Part shown: in pieces, positions 10,671 to 21,639 of the stretch | How the letters are laid out: each line of letters starts with the position of its first letter | Numbering within the stretch: the first letter of the stretch is position 1 | From: Apus apus | Lineage: Eukaryota; Chordata; Aves; Apodiformes; Apodidae | Assembly: GCF_020740795.1 (NCBI RefSeq) | Contig: NC_067300.1 | Coordinates: 1,860,001 to 1,924,000 of the forward strand | Direction: 5' to 3' | DNA: 64,000 nucleotides | Notes under the pieces: generated by a model | Told to the model about the DNA's origin: nothing | The model's database searches: none | The model's input: the letters and a program-made list of their open reading frames with translations, nothing else | Made by a program: the position numbers and the translations under genes

Positions 10671-11529
10671 TGTCCTGGTTTGGGTCTGACATGACAAAGA
10701 AGCAGCCACGTGGCCACTCACGCCCCCTCACCCCCCTACACCGTGGGATGGGGAGGACAAAGGCCAAGGAGAAGCTTGTGGGTTGAGACAAGAACAAGGA
10801 GGGTTCACCCACTCACCATCTACAATCCTGGGCAAAACAGACTCAATTTGGGGAAAACCAGTAATTTAATTTCACACTAATTGGTGCCCACAGGACACAG
10901 ACACCAGAGCAGGGCTCACACGTTACCCCACCTCTCCCTTATTCCTGGGCTCAAATCACTTTGCTCCCCATTTCTTTCCCTCCTTCACCCCAGCACAGGG
11001 GGTGGGGATGGGGTTTAGAGTCAGTTCCCAGGCTGGTGGTTCCTGCTGCTCCTTCCTCCTCAGGGAGAAGGATTCCTGACAGTCCTGCCCTGCTTTGGGA
11101 ACAGGCACCTCCCCTGGCCTGGGGGCTTCCACAGCTGCAGTTCCAAGTCCACAGGCTACAAATCCACATTCACCCCTCCTGGTGCCTCCAGGGAATGTCC
11201 CACCATGTTCCTCCACAAGTGCAGGGGCACAGCTGCCATCTCCCCACGGGCTGCAGGGAAACTTCTGCTTGGGCACCTTCTGCCTCTCCTTCCTCACCAA
11301 CCTCAGGTTCTCCACTCTGGCACTGCTCTCTCCTCTCCAGCTCAGCTCTTCTTCCTTGCTCTCTCAGGTCTTCCATCAGTTCCTTCACATGTTCATTGTG
11401 GAGGCACATCTATTATGTGTCTAATGCCTTGGCCACTTGAGCTGGGGGAGCTTTTAGTAGCTTCTTACAAAAGCCACCTCTGGGGACTCTTCACCACCAC
11501 CAAAAAGCCTGCCAAGCCAAACCACCACA
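10671..11529 (-). mobile_element. Solo LTR of an endogenous retrovirus (minus strand)
   Basis: On the minus strand the element begins TGTGGTGGTTTGGCTTGG (at 11529) and ends CCCAAACCAGGACA (at 10671). It has TG...CA termini with short inverted ends (TGTSSTGGTTTGG), about 859 bp in all. The terminal words are those of LTRs common in passerine genomes. There is no gag, pol or env on either side, so this looks like a solo LTR left by recombination. I could not find a matching target-site duplication. A long open frame inside it (10956-11315 and neighbours) is not a known retroviral protein. Confidence 0.65.
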
Positions 11530-11699
11530 ATATTAGATATTAATTTAGGGTTTAATAGATATTGGCTATGATTTTAGGATCTATGTCTAGAGCTACCTCA
11601 AAGGACTTGTAGCCACCTCCAGGAAGCTACAGGTGTGGAGCTGGTTGGTTGCTCTGCAGGTCACTGTGTGGGAGATCTCTGCAGTGTGGGACTTGGCAT

Positions 11700-11985
11700 C
11701 AGCTGCTCTGCCCCAGCTCTGGAGATCACTGCAAAGAGCCCCTCACAGCTCGGTGCAGGATGCACACAGCCCAGGATCTTCTGTGGATGCTGTTTTGAGT
11801 TCACTGGCACTTTGTTCTTCCTGGGCTGTTTTATCAACTGATCCCTTGGGCTGTGATTCACCTGCCCTGATTTCAGCATCCTGAGGAAGTCTGAGTAAGC
11901 CTTCCTGGGACTTCCCCAACCCTGCCTGCTGGAAAAGACCCTGCCTGGGGATACAGGCCTGGGAAAAGACTGCTTGGAAAACCTT
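11700..11985 (+). repeat. Duplicated segment, copy A
   Basis: This stretch aligns with 17695-17985 in the same orientation. Shared blocks include CACACAG..CCAGGAT, TTCCTGGGCTGT, a GCATCCTGAGGA..GTCTGAGTAA block, a GGGA.TTCCCCA block, GTGCCTGGGGA-like text and CTTGGAAAACC. The order of the blocks is conserved, with small gaps. The two copies lie ~6 kb apart. It is not a CR1 or LTR known to me, and neither copy has a convincing ORF. Confidence 0.6.
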
Positions 11986-12109
11986 TCCTCAGGCCTGGCT
12001 CATGCTCTGGGCTCCCAGGGCAGGGTCAGACCCCCAGGGCCAGGGGGTACCTGTGTAGCCCCCAGGTTATTCCAGCCCCTTGCAGCTCTGTGCCCTGGGA
12101 TGCTGGAGG

Positions 12110-12154
12110 CTCCCACTGATGGAGCTCCCACTGATGGAGCTCCCACTGGTGCAT
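12110..12154 (+). repeat. Three-unit 15-bp tandem repeat
   Basis: The unit CTCCCACTGATGGAG occurs three times head to tail; the third copy is imperfect. It is a small local expansion in non-coding sequence. Confidence 0.85.
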
Positions 12155-13504
12155 CCCACCCCACCATCCTGCTGCCCTGTTTCCTTCCAGACCTCAGCTG
12201 CCCAACACCAGCTGTGTGCAGGTACAAGAGGAGCTGCAGACACAATTCTCTGAAGTCAGGGAGTCTGGTGCTGCTCCCACCCAGCCCTCTCCTGCTTCCA
12301 CAGTTTCACAACTCGGCTCTCAGTTTCCCAGTAGCTTTTCCAAGGCTTTAACTGGAGACTGACATACCCCTCTTAGCTGGCACCACTTGGCATGGCTCTT
12401 GCATGCTGCTTCTGCTATGTCACAGCAAACTTCCCAGCTCTTCCTGAGATGACTTCATGTGTGGGATCAAGGTTTCTGAGTCCCAGGCTTGCTTTGCCTT
12501 CGAGCAGGTCCTGCCATCTCCCTGGCTGCTGCTGGGCCTTGGAAAGTCAGCTCTGACATTTGCTTTGAGCATAAGCTGGTCCTTGGCCTCAAGGCTGTTG
12601 CTTCTCTCTGCAGGGTGGAAAAGGGCTTGTGAGCCTTGGGTTTGCTCCAGCTATTTCAGATGATGTCATGAGCCTTTCTGCCCCTCCCTGCAGACTTCAG
12701 CACAAACTGCACGGGGGTTCTGGGATGCCTGGAGGTCAGAGCAGGTACTGAGTGTTGCAGAGCACCACGTCCTGACGCGACCCAGCGTCCTCAGCCCCGT
12801 CAGTGCTGTGGCCTCTCTCATCTTCAGCTGCAAAAGCCACTCCATGCTGGTTCTTTTACTCCCATGGCCCATGCCAAGGCCCTTCAGGTTGCACCCTTAG
12901 GCCAAAGATCCAGCACCTCCACCTCTGAATGCTGCTGCATCCAAGGCTCAGTTTTTTAGCCTCAGTGATCCATTGGTGAAATGCACTGAAGTCTCTGGGC
13001 TAGAGGGGGCTGATGAAATTCAGTTTGTTGGATCCAGCTCAACAGAAATTGTTTTCCCTCTGCTTGCACCTGGTGGGCAGAAGAATCTGCTTCTTGCAGT
13101 GCTGATTCATCATAGTTCTTTACACTTGAGGAGGATCCAGTGACCTGCTCGGACAAGCTCACCTGGGAGTTATAAATACATCCCTGTGTAATACTCACAT
13201 GACAATAAGCTAATGGGTAACAATGATTGCCAGTGAGAACCAGATTTGTCCCTACAGGTAGAGACCCCTCTTCCTAGGGCTCCTTGTGAAGCTGGGTTAT
13301 TATTTGCCTCCCTACAGCTGGGTGTTGGGCAATCCAATGAGATGGGTTAGGTGGAACTTGGCTGAGAAACCTCTGTGTGATTAAGGCCACTGGTGCCAGG
13401 GCTGGAGTCCATTTCTGGGCAGGCTGAGATCCTGTCCAAGGGGAGCTACTTGCTAACTGCACTGAGGCCAACACAGCTCACGGGACAGCTGGAAGATGGT
13501 AAAT
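12155..13504. other. Intergenic, nothing recognised
   Basis: No exon, RNA gene or repeat family could be supported here on either strand. Confidence 0.35.
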
Positions 13505-13975
13505 TCATAGAATCATTTTTGGTTGGAAAAGACCTCTAAGATCATCGAGTCCAACTGCCAACCCAACACCACCGTGCCCACTAAACCCTGTCCCAGTGGG
13601 CCACATCCACATGGTTTTTTAACACCTCTAAGGGATGGGGACTCCACCCCTGTCCTGGGCAGCCTGTGCTAGGGCCTGACAACCCTTTAAGGGAAGAAGT
13701 TCCTCCCAAGATCCAATCTAAACCTCCCCTGGCACAACTTGAGGCCATTTCCTCTTGTTCTATCACTTGTTCCTGGGGAGCAGAGACCAACCCCCCTGGC
13801 TCCAACCTCCTCTCAGGCAGCTGCAGAGCCAGCAGGTCTCCCCTCAGCTCCTTGTCTCCAGGTTGGACACCCCCAGCTCTCTCAGCTCAGACTTGTGCTC
13901 CAGCCCCTTCCCCAGCCCTGTTGCCCTTCTCTGGACATGCCCCAGCAACCTGATTTTTCTGTCCCTCTCCTTGGA
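13505..13975 (-). mobile_element. CR1 LINE 3' fragment (minus strand)
   Basis: The + strand starts with TCATAGAATCATTTTTGGTT followed by GGAAAAGACCTCTAAGATCA and TCGAGTCCAACTGCCAACCC, the exact reverse complement of the classic avian CR1 3' end. It continues through the AACCTCCCCTGGCACAACTT and GAGGCCATTTCCTCTTGTTC blocks to about 13975. This is the longest and youngest-looking CR1 piece in the window. Confidence 0.93.
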
Positions 13976-15740
13976 TATGATCCTGGTTGGAGGAAAGGGA
14001 ACAGCTGAATGTTTGATTTTTGGCCTTCAGCATCCACCATTCACTCAACATCCAACACATCTGGTGTCCACGTGGGCAGTGCCTGTGTGTGGGGGGCACT
14101 TTCTCCTCTGAGCAGGGCCAAGCTGCCCTGAGCCCCATGGCCTGCAAGGGGGAGGATTTGTTACTAATCCCCAGCCTGACTCATTTGTGTGCTGGGACCA
14201 GGGTGGGCCTGGGGGCTCACAGGATCCAGCAACACCAACCCACCTGAAATTACTCTCCTATCATGTGCTGCTTTCACAGCCCTCGTGTGTGATTTAAGAG
14301 CTGCCTGAAGCAGCCGTGGGAGGTGGGTGCCTGGCAGGGAGGACATTGCCACCCAGCACAGCTTCAGCCATCAGAGTGGAGGGACAAGCCATTCTACCCC
14401 ACTCTGACCAGCTTCTGGTGGCTAAGGTGGCCAACTGACCCAATCCCTGACATTTTACGAGTTGCCATGTGTTGCCAATGATTTTGGAAGCAGCAGTTGG
14501 TTTCCCAACCCTCTTCTGGACTTAGCCTTGTAGGGGGGGGATAGAAGATGACCAAACACCTCTGAAGTTGTGTCTTCAAGCCCTGGTTGTGGCTCAGGTT
14601 TAAACACCCACCTGGGCAGCGTAAGGGACTGCCCTGAGGAAGGTGTTTTTCAGCAGGGAGTGTCTTGAGGTGAAGCTTGGTTGAAATGGGGATGAGGGAG
14701 GATTGCAAAAGCCACAAGCAGTGTTGCCACATGGAACTGACGACCTTGGAGGTGCTGGGTGGTACATACCTAGAAGTGGGGACTCCTTGTATCATAGTCA
14801 CTGTGTTAGTAGCTACATTTTGGGTTTTGCACAAGACTTAAGTTTCCAGGGGGATAAGCCTGATGGCTGAGAGATTTCAGGTCATGACAGCAGGTGACAT
14901 GATGGTGATTCACAGTGCTGAAAGTACTTGGATGCCTCGTGACTTAAAGCCAACACAATCTTTTTCTTCCAAGAATTGACAGTTATGGAGCCCAAAGGGC
15001 AGGAGGAGAGGTCAAAGAATAGTTCTAAAATTTAATTTTTGCCCTTTGCTGCTTTGTAGTTGATGAAGTCTGCCTGAGAAGACTTAGGAGATAACAGGTG
15101 ATATTTGATTTTACATTAGCCATCCAGAGCTGGTTGGCCAAGGCCTTTTTACAGAAGTCCATCTCTCCCTCCCAGCTGCTGGGTGGGGGGGTGAGCTGCC
15201 CCATATTGACAAAAATACATGGAATTTGCAGCTAAATCTTCTAAGTCCGTGACACAGATCCCAGAAAGCTGGAGATGCCTTCAGCAGGTTTGTGGGCACT
15301 CAGCCCTTTCAGGCTCTGTTTAGTCATCATAAGACACAAAGAATTTGAACGTGAGTGTTGCTTTTTTTTCCTTTTCTGGGCATATCTGAGATTGAGCTTG
15401 CCAGAGCAAGTGCTGAGCTTGCTGGTTTTCTGGGGCATAAGTGCTGAGATTGCAGAGTGTCAGAAACTGGGGTCTCCCACCTCCAGCTCAAGGCCAGAGA
15501 TACTGGCAGATGGGATGGGAAGGCAGGGGAGGAGGGTGAGAGGATGCCTGTGTCCTCAGCCCCCATTTCTGTTCTGTGTGGCAGAGAGGGTGAATTTTAA
15601 TGAAGGATACACTCTCAAAAGCACTGAAATGTCCGGAGGCAAAGTCTTGTGATAGACAGCTCTAACAAAAGAGAACAGAAGTGGGGAGGAGAAAAGTTGG
15701 AGCATGGTCTTACACTCCTGTTAGCAGCCAGTGCCTGTGG
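13976..15740. other. Intergenic, nothing recognised
   Basis: Unique sequence without a supported gene. A minus-strand 146-codon frame at 14394-14834 and others show no domain or splice context. Confidence 0.35.
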
Positions 15741-15742
15741 GC

Positions 15743-15839
15743 AGATAATTGGTGCTGGGGGTAGAGACATTCCAGAGCCGTTTGTGAGTCAGCCGAGCTC
15801 CTCCCAGCACAACTTCACTCATCGAAGCAAGTATTTATA
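15743..15839 (+). promoter_or_regulatory. GATA / NF-E2-AP-1 / TATA-like promoter candidate
   Basis: An AGATAA GATA motif (15743-15748), a TGAGTCAGC motif (15785-15793, NF-E2, AP-1 or small-Maf type) and TATTTATA (15832-15839) lie within 100 bp. They sit 170 to 270 bp before the TOR4A-like ORF. A TATA box there would place transcription start at about 15865. GATA plus NF-E2 sites are the usual pair of erythroid and megakaryocyte/thrombocyte promoters. The motifs are seen; their use is inference. Confidence 0.35.
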
Positions 15840-16011
15840 GCACAGGTAGGAGTAGAGAGAGAAATCAAAGAAGAGCTGCCCAGAAAGATGCATAAATCAC
15901 TCCAAGAGTTCAGCTCTGGGGTTCTGCAGTTTTTGCTGTAAGGAGAATGAATAAAATTGCTGTTGTTACTGCTAATATTTCTTAGTATGATTTGATCAGC
16001 CTGCTTTTTGA

Positions 16012-16623
16012 ATGAAAAGCACCTCCGAGCAAGGAGCTGTTTCCATAGAGTTCTCCCAGCTTTCAGAGCTACCCCAGCAGGCTGCTGAGGACATGCTCTC
16101 TCACACTGGAGACAATCTTTTCTCCAGCACAGACCTGCTGAAAAACAATTCAGAAAGTCTGCCCGGGCCGATGTTTGCTGTCGGATCTGTCGGGAGATCT
16201 CCAGGCCTTCCAACCAAGAGAACCAGGAAAGCCAGGAAGGTGCTGTACCCAGCCCAGGTGAGAAGATATTTGCCACGTCAGGAGAAAGACCTAGTCAAGC
16301 GGTGGCTGCTTTTCTTTGCTGGCATGATCCTCATGCAGGTCCTAACTGAGACTCCTGAGCAGGAGAGAGCGGCTGGGGGAGGCAGCCCTGGAGAGCAGCT
16401 GCCCTGTGCTCCAGCAGCCCTGCTGGCTGCACAGCTCGGGGCTGCAGGGAACAGCTCCAGAGAAGGCACAGCTGTGTCTGAGACCCTGGCAATCGTTGTC
16501 TCATCAGCTGATGAGCACCAGCCCCTCGTGCAAACCACGGCAGATGTGCCACAACCCGCAAGGAGACAACCCCAGGCCTCCTGCAGGCAGTGCTTGACCA
16601 GCTTCTCCCGTGCAGAGCACTGA
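16012..16623 (+). CDS. TOR4A-like membrane-anchor protein lacking the ATPase domain
   Basis: Open frame of 203 residues. Residues 69-115 match the region just before and through the membrane anchor of TOR4A (193-239). VLYP, RYLP, EK, KR and the following LL align without gaps, as does the later Q-x-L, with about half the positions identical over 43. The order is: polar N-terminus (1-68); basic linker (69-97); hydrophobic segment WLLFFAGMILMQVL (98-111); Ala/Gln/Ser-rich tail (112-203) with an NSS sequon at 147. No Walker motifs exist in it or downstream. The ATG context is weak (T at -3), and three ATGs lie between the putative TATA box and it. CAG/GTGAGA at 16255-16263 is a strong 5' splice-site match inside the ORF, so a spliced form is possible. 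It could be a small torsin-related membrane protein, one exon of a larger gene, or a duplicate that has decayed but kept this frame. Homology to TOR4A is seen; expression is unknown. Confidence 0.55.
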   Translation: MKSTSEQGAVSIEFSQLSELPQQAAEDMLSHTGDNLFSSTDLLKNNSESLPGPMFAVGSVGRSPGLPTKRTRKARKVLYPAQVRRYLPRQEKDLVKRWLLFFAGMILMQVLTETPEQERAAGGGSPGEQLPCAPAALLAAQLGAAGNSSREGTAVSETLAIVVSSADEHQPLVQTTADVPQPARRQPQASCRQCLTSFSRAEH

Positions 16624-17071
16624 ACTGTGTGAGCAGCTGTCCTCCTCCTCCTGCTCTTGGACATCAGCTGCTGGAGCACCATCAGCAGCAGAGGTGGCCT
16701 GTGAACTCCTGCACCCCTCTGAGGGGACACGAGGACTCTGCAGGGTGACATGGGGCCAGGAGCAGCCAGAAGAAGCACTGAAGAAAGCCCAGGGCTGCAG
16801 CAAGAGCTGTGCTGATTCATTTGTGACTGTGATGAGAGATCAGGGTTTCCAAGAGCTGGAACAAAAAGCTGCAGGAATTAGATTTGCTCTCTTGGCTCGG
16901 GTTTGTACTGTGCTAACCTACCTGTCACTGTTGCATAACCTTTCTCAGTGCCTCCGTTTGCATGTTGTAATTTACTGTCAGTTCTCAGAAATTAGAAGAA
17001 AGCAACTCAGGTTTTGAACTGAAGACACTGCAAAGACCTTCTCCTCTTTCCTTCCCCTGTAGCACTGTAAG

Positions 17072-17185
17072 AATAAAACTGCTAAGATCAGACTTTCACT
17101 ACATGTTTCATCTGAGATGGTTTTAAAATGAATGTTTGCTGCTCTGCTGCATGCTGGAAAGTGCTGACTGTCCTGGGGAAATAAA
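17072..17185 (+). terminator. Poly(A) signals after the TOR4A-like ORF
   Basis: AATAAA occurs at 17072-17077 and at 17180-17185, about 450 and 560 bp after the stop of the TOR4A-like ORF. Either could end its transcript. The hexamer also occurs by chance, so support is moderate. Confidence 0.4.
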
Positions 17186-17694
17186 ACTGTCCAACCAGCA
17201 AGAATAGCGGGGTCAGGGCCACAGCAGGACCTGGACACCAGGACCCTGGTGCCCAGCACGAGGAGAGGGTTCACAGACCTTGGTCAGGCATGGGATGGGA
17301 CACACCACAGCACTGGGCTAAGATATCTTCTTGGGAAAAAGCTGGGAGGCCCCTAAAGGAAACCATGGGACAGGCTGGGAAGGAGGGTTGGTCAAGGGGG
17401 AGGCTGAACTAGACATCAGCAGTGGTCCCTGCTGCCCAGTGCTTCTGCCATTTCTATGTATCTCAGGGGGTTTCTGGAGATCAGCAGCACTTGGTGATTC
17501 TGTGCATGAAAGATGGGATTTGCCACTGGTGCAGGGCAGTGTGTCTGTAGGTGTTGTTGAAGAGAGGGAAGGCGATGGTGTCTGGGGGCTACATGGCAAG
17601 GTGCTGGGAGTGGAGCTGCTGCCTCCCAGACACGAGCAGGCTGCACGAGTCAGGAATGAAGACATCTGGCTCAGGACCTGCATCTGCTCCTTGT
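17186..17694. other. Intergenic, nothing firm
   Basis: No gene seen. A stretch around 17380-17450 weakly resembles the end of an old CR1 copy but cannot be assigned. Confidence 0.3.
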
Positions 17695-17985
17695 CCAGCC
17701 ATGGGGCTTATTGCACAGAGCCACTCATGGCTCCTTACGGGAAACACACAGTCCAGGATATTCAGTGGATGATCTTTTGATCTTATTGGATTTCCTGGGC
17801 TGTCTTACCAGCCAGCCCCTGAGGCTGGAATCCAGCTGTCCTAATTTAGGCATCCTGAGGAGTCTGAGTAACTTTGCCCGGGATTTCCCCAGCCCAGCAC
17901 TCTGTGAAGAACGTGCCTGGGGAAAGGACACTTGGAAAACCTCCCCCAAGCCATGGCCCGTGCTCTGTGCTCACGTACCTCATGT
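17695..17985 (+). repeat. Duplicated segment, copy B
   Basis: Partner of the segment at 11700-11985, same orientation, ~6 kb away and ~1.1 kb after the TOR4A-like ORF. Shared blocks keep their order (CACACAGTCCAGGATATTCA; TTTCCTGGGCTGTCTTACC; GCATCCTGAGGAGTCTGAG; ACTTGGAAAACC). Divergence is considerable, so the duplication is old or the sequence is a low-copy ancient repeat. Confidence 0.6.
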
Positions 17986-18094
17986 ATCAGAGCTCCTTCC
18001 CATGAGGGTCAGTCCCAAAAGGCCACATTGTGCCTTTGCAGTCCCCAGCTTTGCCCTTCAGGTCTCCAGTCTGACCTTCCACTCTGCACAGCAA

Positions 18095-18190
18095 CTTCAA
18101 GCTTTGGCCAGGTTGCTCAGGGCTGTGTCCAACCCAACTTTTAAAATCTCCAAGCATGGAGACCTCACCACCTCCTTGGCCTCTTTCACT
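18095..18190 (-). mobile_element. Old CR1 fragment (minus strand)
   Basis: The + strand reads CCAGGTTGCTCAGGGCTGTG, then a TCCAACCC word and CATGGAGACCTCACCACCTC. This is the reverse complement of the CR1 region that usually reads GGAGGTTGTGGAGTCTCC...GCAACCTG. It is a short diverged remnant. Confidence 0.6.
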
Positions 18191-21100
18191 TGCTTAGGAC
18201 TTAATTCAGATCTTTTCCACGTCATGCCAGCCAGCTGCTGCTCAGCCATGTGTCTCAGGAAGCAAGACTGCTCACAACAACAGCAATGAGTTCCTCTGGC
18301 CCTGATAAGAGCAGAACTCAACTGCTTTATAGTGACCTGAAGCAGCTGGGTGTGACCCAGGGATGGAAGGAAGCTGGATCACACATGCAGTGACTGCAGG
18401 AGAGGTGTGGAAAAGCCAAGTGTGGCACTACGGGCCCAAACTGAGGAGACCAGGCAGCTGCAGCCCCCAGAATTACAGAGAGCTGCTTATCTCCAAAAAG
18501 TGAAAAAAGCTGAATCACTAACAGAATTCAGCTACTTAATTTCTACTGAACAACACAAGCAATCTGCCCATGAACTGCCATGGAACCCTCTGGCCTAAGG
18601 AGCAGCTGGGACATGTCTTGTGTGAGTGGTGGTCCAGGATAGGACCTTCAGAGGGTCCCCACACCCCTTGTGTAGGCAGGGGCAGACCTGCAATCACAAG
18701 CAATAACCGAACGCAGAGTTTTGTGAAACTGCCAAGATCGCTGGAAAGAAAAAGGTCTAACAATGGTGGTGGTGACATTTTTCCTAGGTGGTTGTGAGCT
18801 CGGCGGTGAAGGGCTTTCCCACAGCCCAGCGTGTCCCAGAGGCATCAGGAGAGGGCAGCAGAGACGGGATCTGAGCAGGACCCAAGGAGCCAGTGCCCTG
18901 CAGTTCTCAGACACCCAGACCTGAAACCCCAATGGGACCTGCCCCGGGAACTGCTGGGGGTGCTGGCAGTGCCCTGCAGAGAGCTGGTGTGGGGGGAACA
19001 GGATCTGTCAGAACGAACTGGGCCAGCAAAATCTATCTGGAGATGCCTTCAATACAAAATAACTCATCCCTGAGTCTTAAAGGGTGAGTTTTCTTGTTGC
19101 ACGTGGCATGGGGACAGCAAGCTGAGGTGTGTGGTACTGCCGGAGCTACAGAGGCCACCATCGACCAACATCCAAGCCAGACAGTGACAGCTGAAACCAG
19201 TGCAACCACCGAAGATCCATTTCAGACCTGGTGGCTTGGATGAGCTAAGCACAAACCAGACCATCACAGCCTGTTGCATGAAGTCCAGTGTTTCCTGCCA
19301 TACTCAGCCCCCTACTCCTGTCATTCCTGTTTGCTTTTGGCAGGATGTAACGTGGACAAGAGCAGCTCTGGCCACGGGCAGGAGTGAAGGACACTGCTGG
19401 GAGCACACATCCCTGCTCCAGGGCAGGGTGCCCTGAGCGCTGTCACACATCCAACCCTCACCCATACCTGTTGTAGCTACTCCCAGGTGTGTGCATCACC
19501 AGAGGCAGGTGCTCCAGCTCCACCTGAGCTCACTGGGGATGGGGCAGCCTGGCAGGATGGCTTTGGGAGCCCTGTGGTGCCCTGGAGGGAGAACATGTCT
19601 GTGCTGAACTGCAGAGGAGCAGCATATCCAGACAGGCTCTGTAGCAGGGACATGTCAAGGCCCAGTCCTGCACTTGTATTTCCAGCCTTGCTCAGGGCTT
19701 GTGACTCCTGCTAGTAGCTGCCATTTCCATGGGGGGAGCCCCTTGCACCCCAGCTCTGTTGCCCCAGAGGCCTCCACCCTCACCTGGAGTCCTTCCTTCC
19801 TCTCCCAGAGCTCCCAGTTCTATGCTCAGCCCACTTCAGAGCTTTCCAGATCCATGATACAGCCCCAGCCCCTTCTTTTCTCATGCCTCAGTCCAACCTC
19901 TTTCCTTATCCAAGTTTCCTTGGTTCATCTCAGCCCCTCCATCCTTCTGTCCCAAAGTCCCCTGGCCCTGTTGCTGGGTACAGAGTCCTTTGCTCCCGGG
20001 CACATCCCTGCTGGTAAAATCTCTGGGCACACAGCATCCTGATGTGTCCTGGGAGCAGCCCCTGGGACATTCCCACCATGTTTCCTGCCTGGGAACGGCC
20101 CCTGGGGAACATGATGGATTCTCTACCCCAAGCCTTGGCCAAGGACTGTCCTGGCAGTTTGTAGTGACACATGATGACATTCTTGTACCCAGCAGTGTCC
20201 CCAGGAGCTGCTTCATTTAGTACTATGGATGTGTCCTACAGGAGCAGGCACACTCCAAAGATACTCCTAAAGGGAAACCTCTTGCCACATTTCCTTGATG
20301 AAACAGGAACACCCTTTTGACCTCCCAGCCCCACGCTCAGCCAGAGCACACACAGGGCTGCCCAGTATGTTTTCCCAGGCAGCCACAAGAAGGCCGTTCA
20401 TAACCTCACTAGCAGAAATCTGCTCTCCTGCACCAGAGCAGCAAACTCTGCTGCAGCTCCTCGACTCTCCACCAACACAAGGGGCAGGGGTGCTGCTCCC
20501 TGCGGAGGTGTGTCATGGGAATTGTAAACACAGCTGCTTTCACAGGAGCATTCTTCGCCCTCTGCCTCACTCAAAGTGGGGCCGATGGTGTCTCAGGAGT
20601 GCAATGGAGAAAATATGGAATATTTTGTTGTTGTTGCACTGCCTCACTTAGGTATGACGTGTTGCATGGCTCCATTGCACAGCTGGATGTCTGGAAAAGG
20701 GGACCCTGAAAAGATTACTCTAAATAAGACTTAGAAGACACAAATGAGGAGAAATGATAAGAAATCAATAAAGCAACGAGCAATTTACTGAAGACATACC
20801 AGGGGCTGTACCTCTCCTTGCCTCACAGCACAAAAGAACCACTCAACAGACCATAAAGACATGAAATCGAAAACTCATTTATGTTTGCTCACACTGCAAA
20901 ATATGAGCAAAAATTCTTCACAGGAGACAGAAAGATTGATTGTAAGGACGACAGGATTAGCCAACACCAAGCATTCCTGCTTTCTGGAGCAGAGCAACGT
21001 TCTATCATTTGCTCTTAAGCAGTATCTTCCAAATGTCCATCTACTCTGCACCCAGAGACTGGGTAGGTCTGTCCAGCTGGCCACTAGTCTAACACTCTGG

Positions 21101-21639
21101 CTATATTTTCACCTGGTGCATTGAAAATCTCCTCTGAACAAACCTTTCCCTCAACCAGCGTTTTCCCTCCTTTCTTTCCTCCTGCTCCAGAGAGTTTCCC
21201 ACTTGCCTTTTCTTGCTTTGGCTTGTTTGTAGCCCTATGTCTGTGGCCGTATGGACGACCCCAGGGAAGAACTCATCTCCACTGACATTATCCCAAAAAG
21301 CAGACGAAACTGTGTCAAGCCTGTTAAAAAGAGTCAGGTGTGGGAGAGGCCGTTGTCCCTGAGCCTCTCTGTGTCCCAGCACGTGGCAGCCAGTGGCCCA
21401 GCAACACCAGTGCCCAGATGCTGGGGTGGCAGGGAGGAACCCGCTGGGACCGCTGTGGCGATGGGAGCCCAGGGGGTTCGGCAGGGACCTGGGGTCACTG
21501 GCAGTGACTGGGGAGCAAGGGGGACGCAGCGGTGGCCCGGGAACATGGTGATGACCTGAGGAACACAGAGCGACAGGAGAACATGGCAGGGCCCTAAGGC
21601 ACACCAGGTGCCTTGGGAATACGTCAGGGCCATGAGGTG
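18191..21639. other. Intergenic, nothing recognised
   Basis: No gene, RNA or classified repeat supported. A small local duplication of a CCTGGGA-GCCCCTGG-type phrase lies at 20048-20110. Open frames are short and without domains. The stretch separates the TOR4A-like locus from the promoter at 22.3 kb. Confidence 0.35.

Noticed and set aside
16624..17020. Relic of a torsin ATPase domain after the TOR4A-like ORF
   Set aside because: No Walker A, Walker B or GCK-like motif could be found in any + frame, so the ATPase part was either never copied or is gone.
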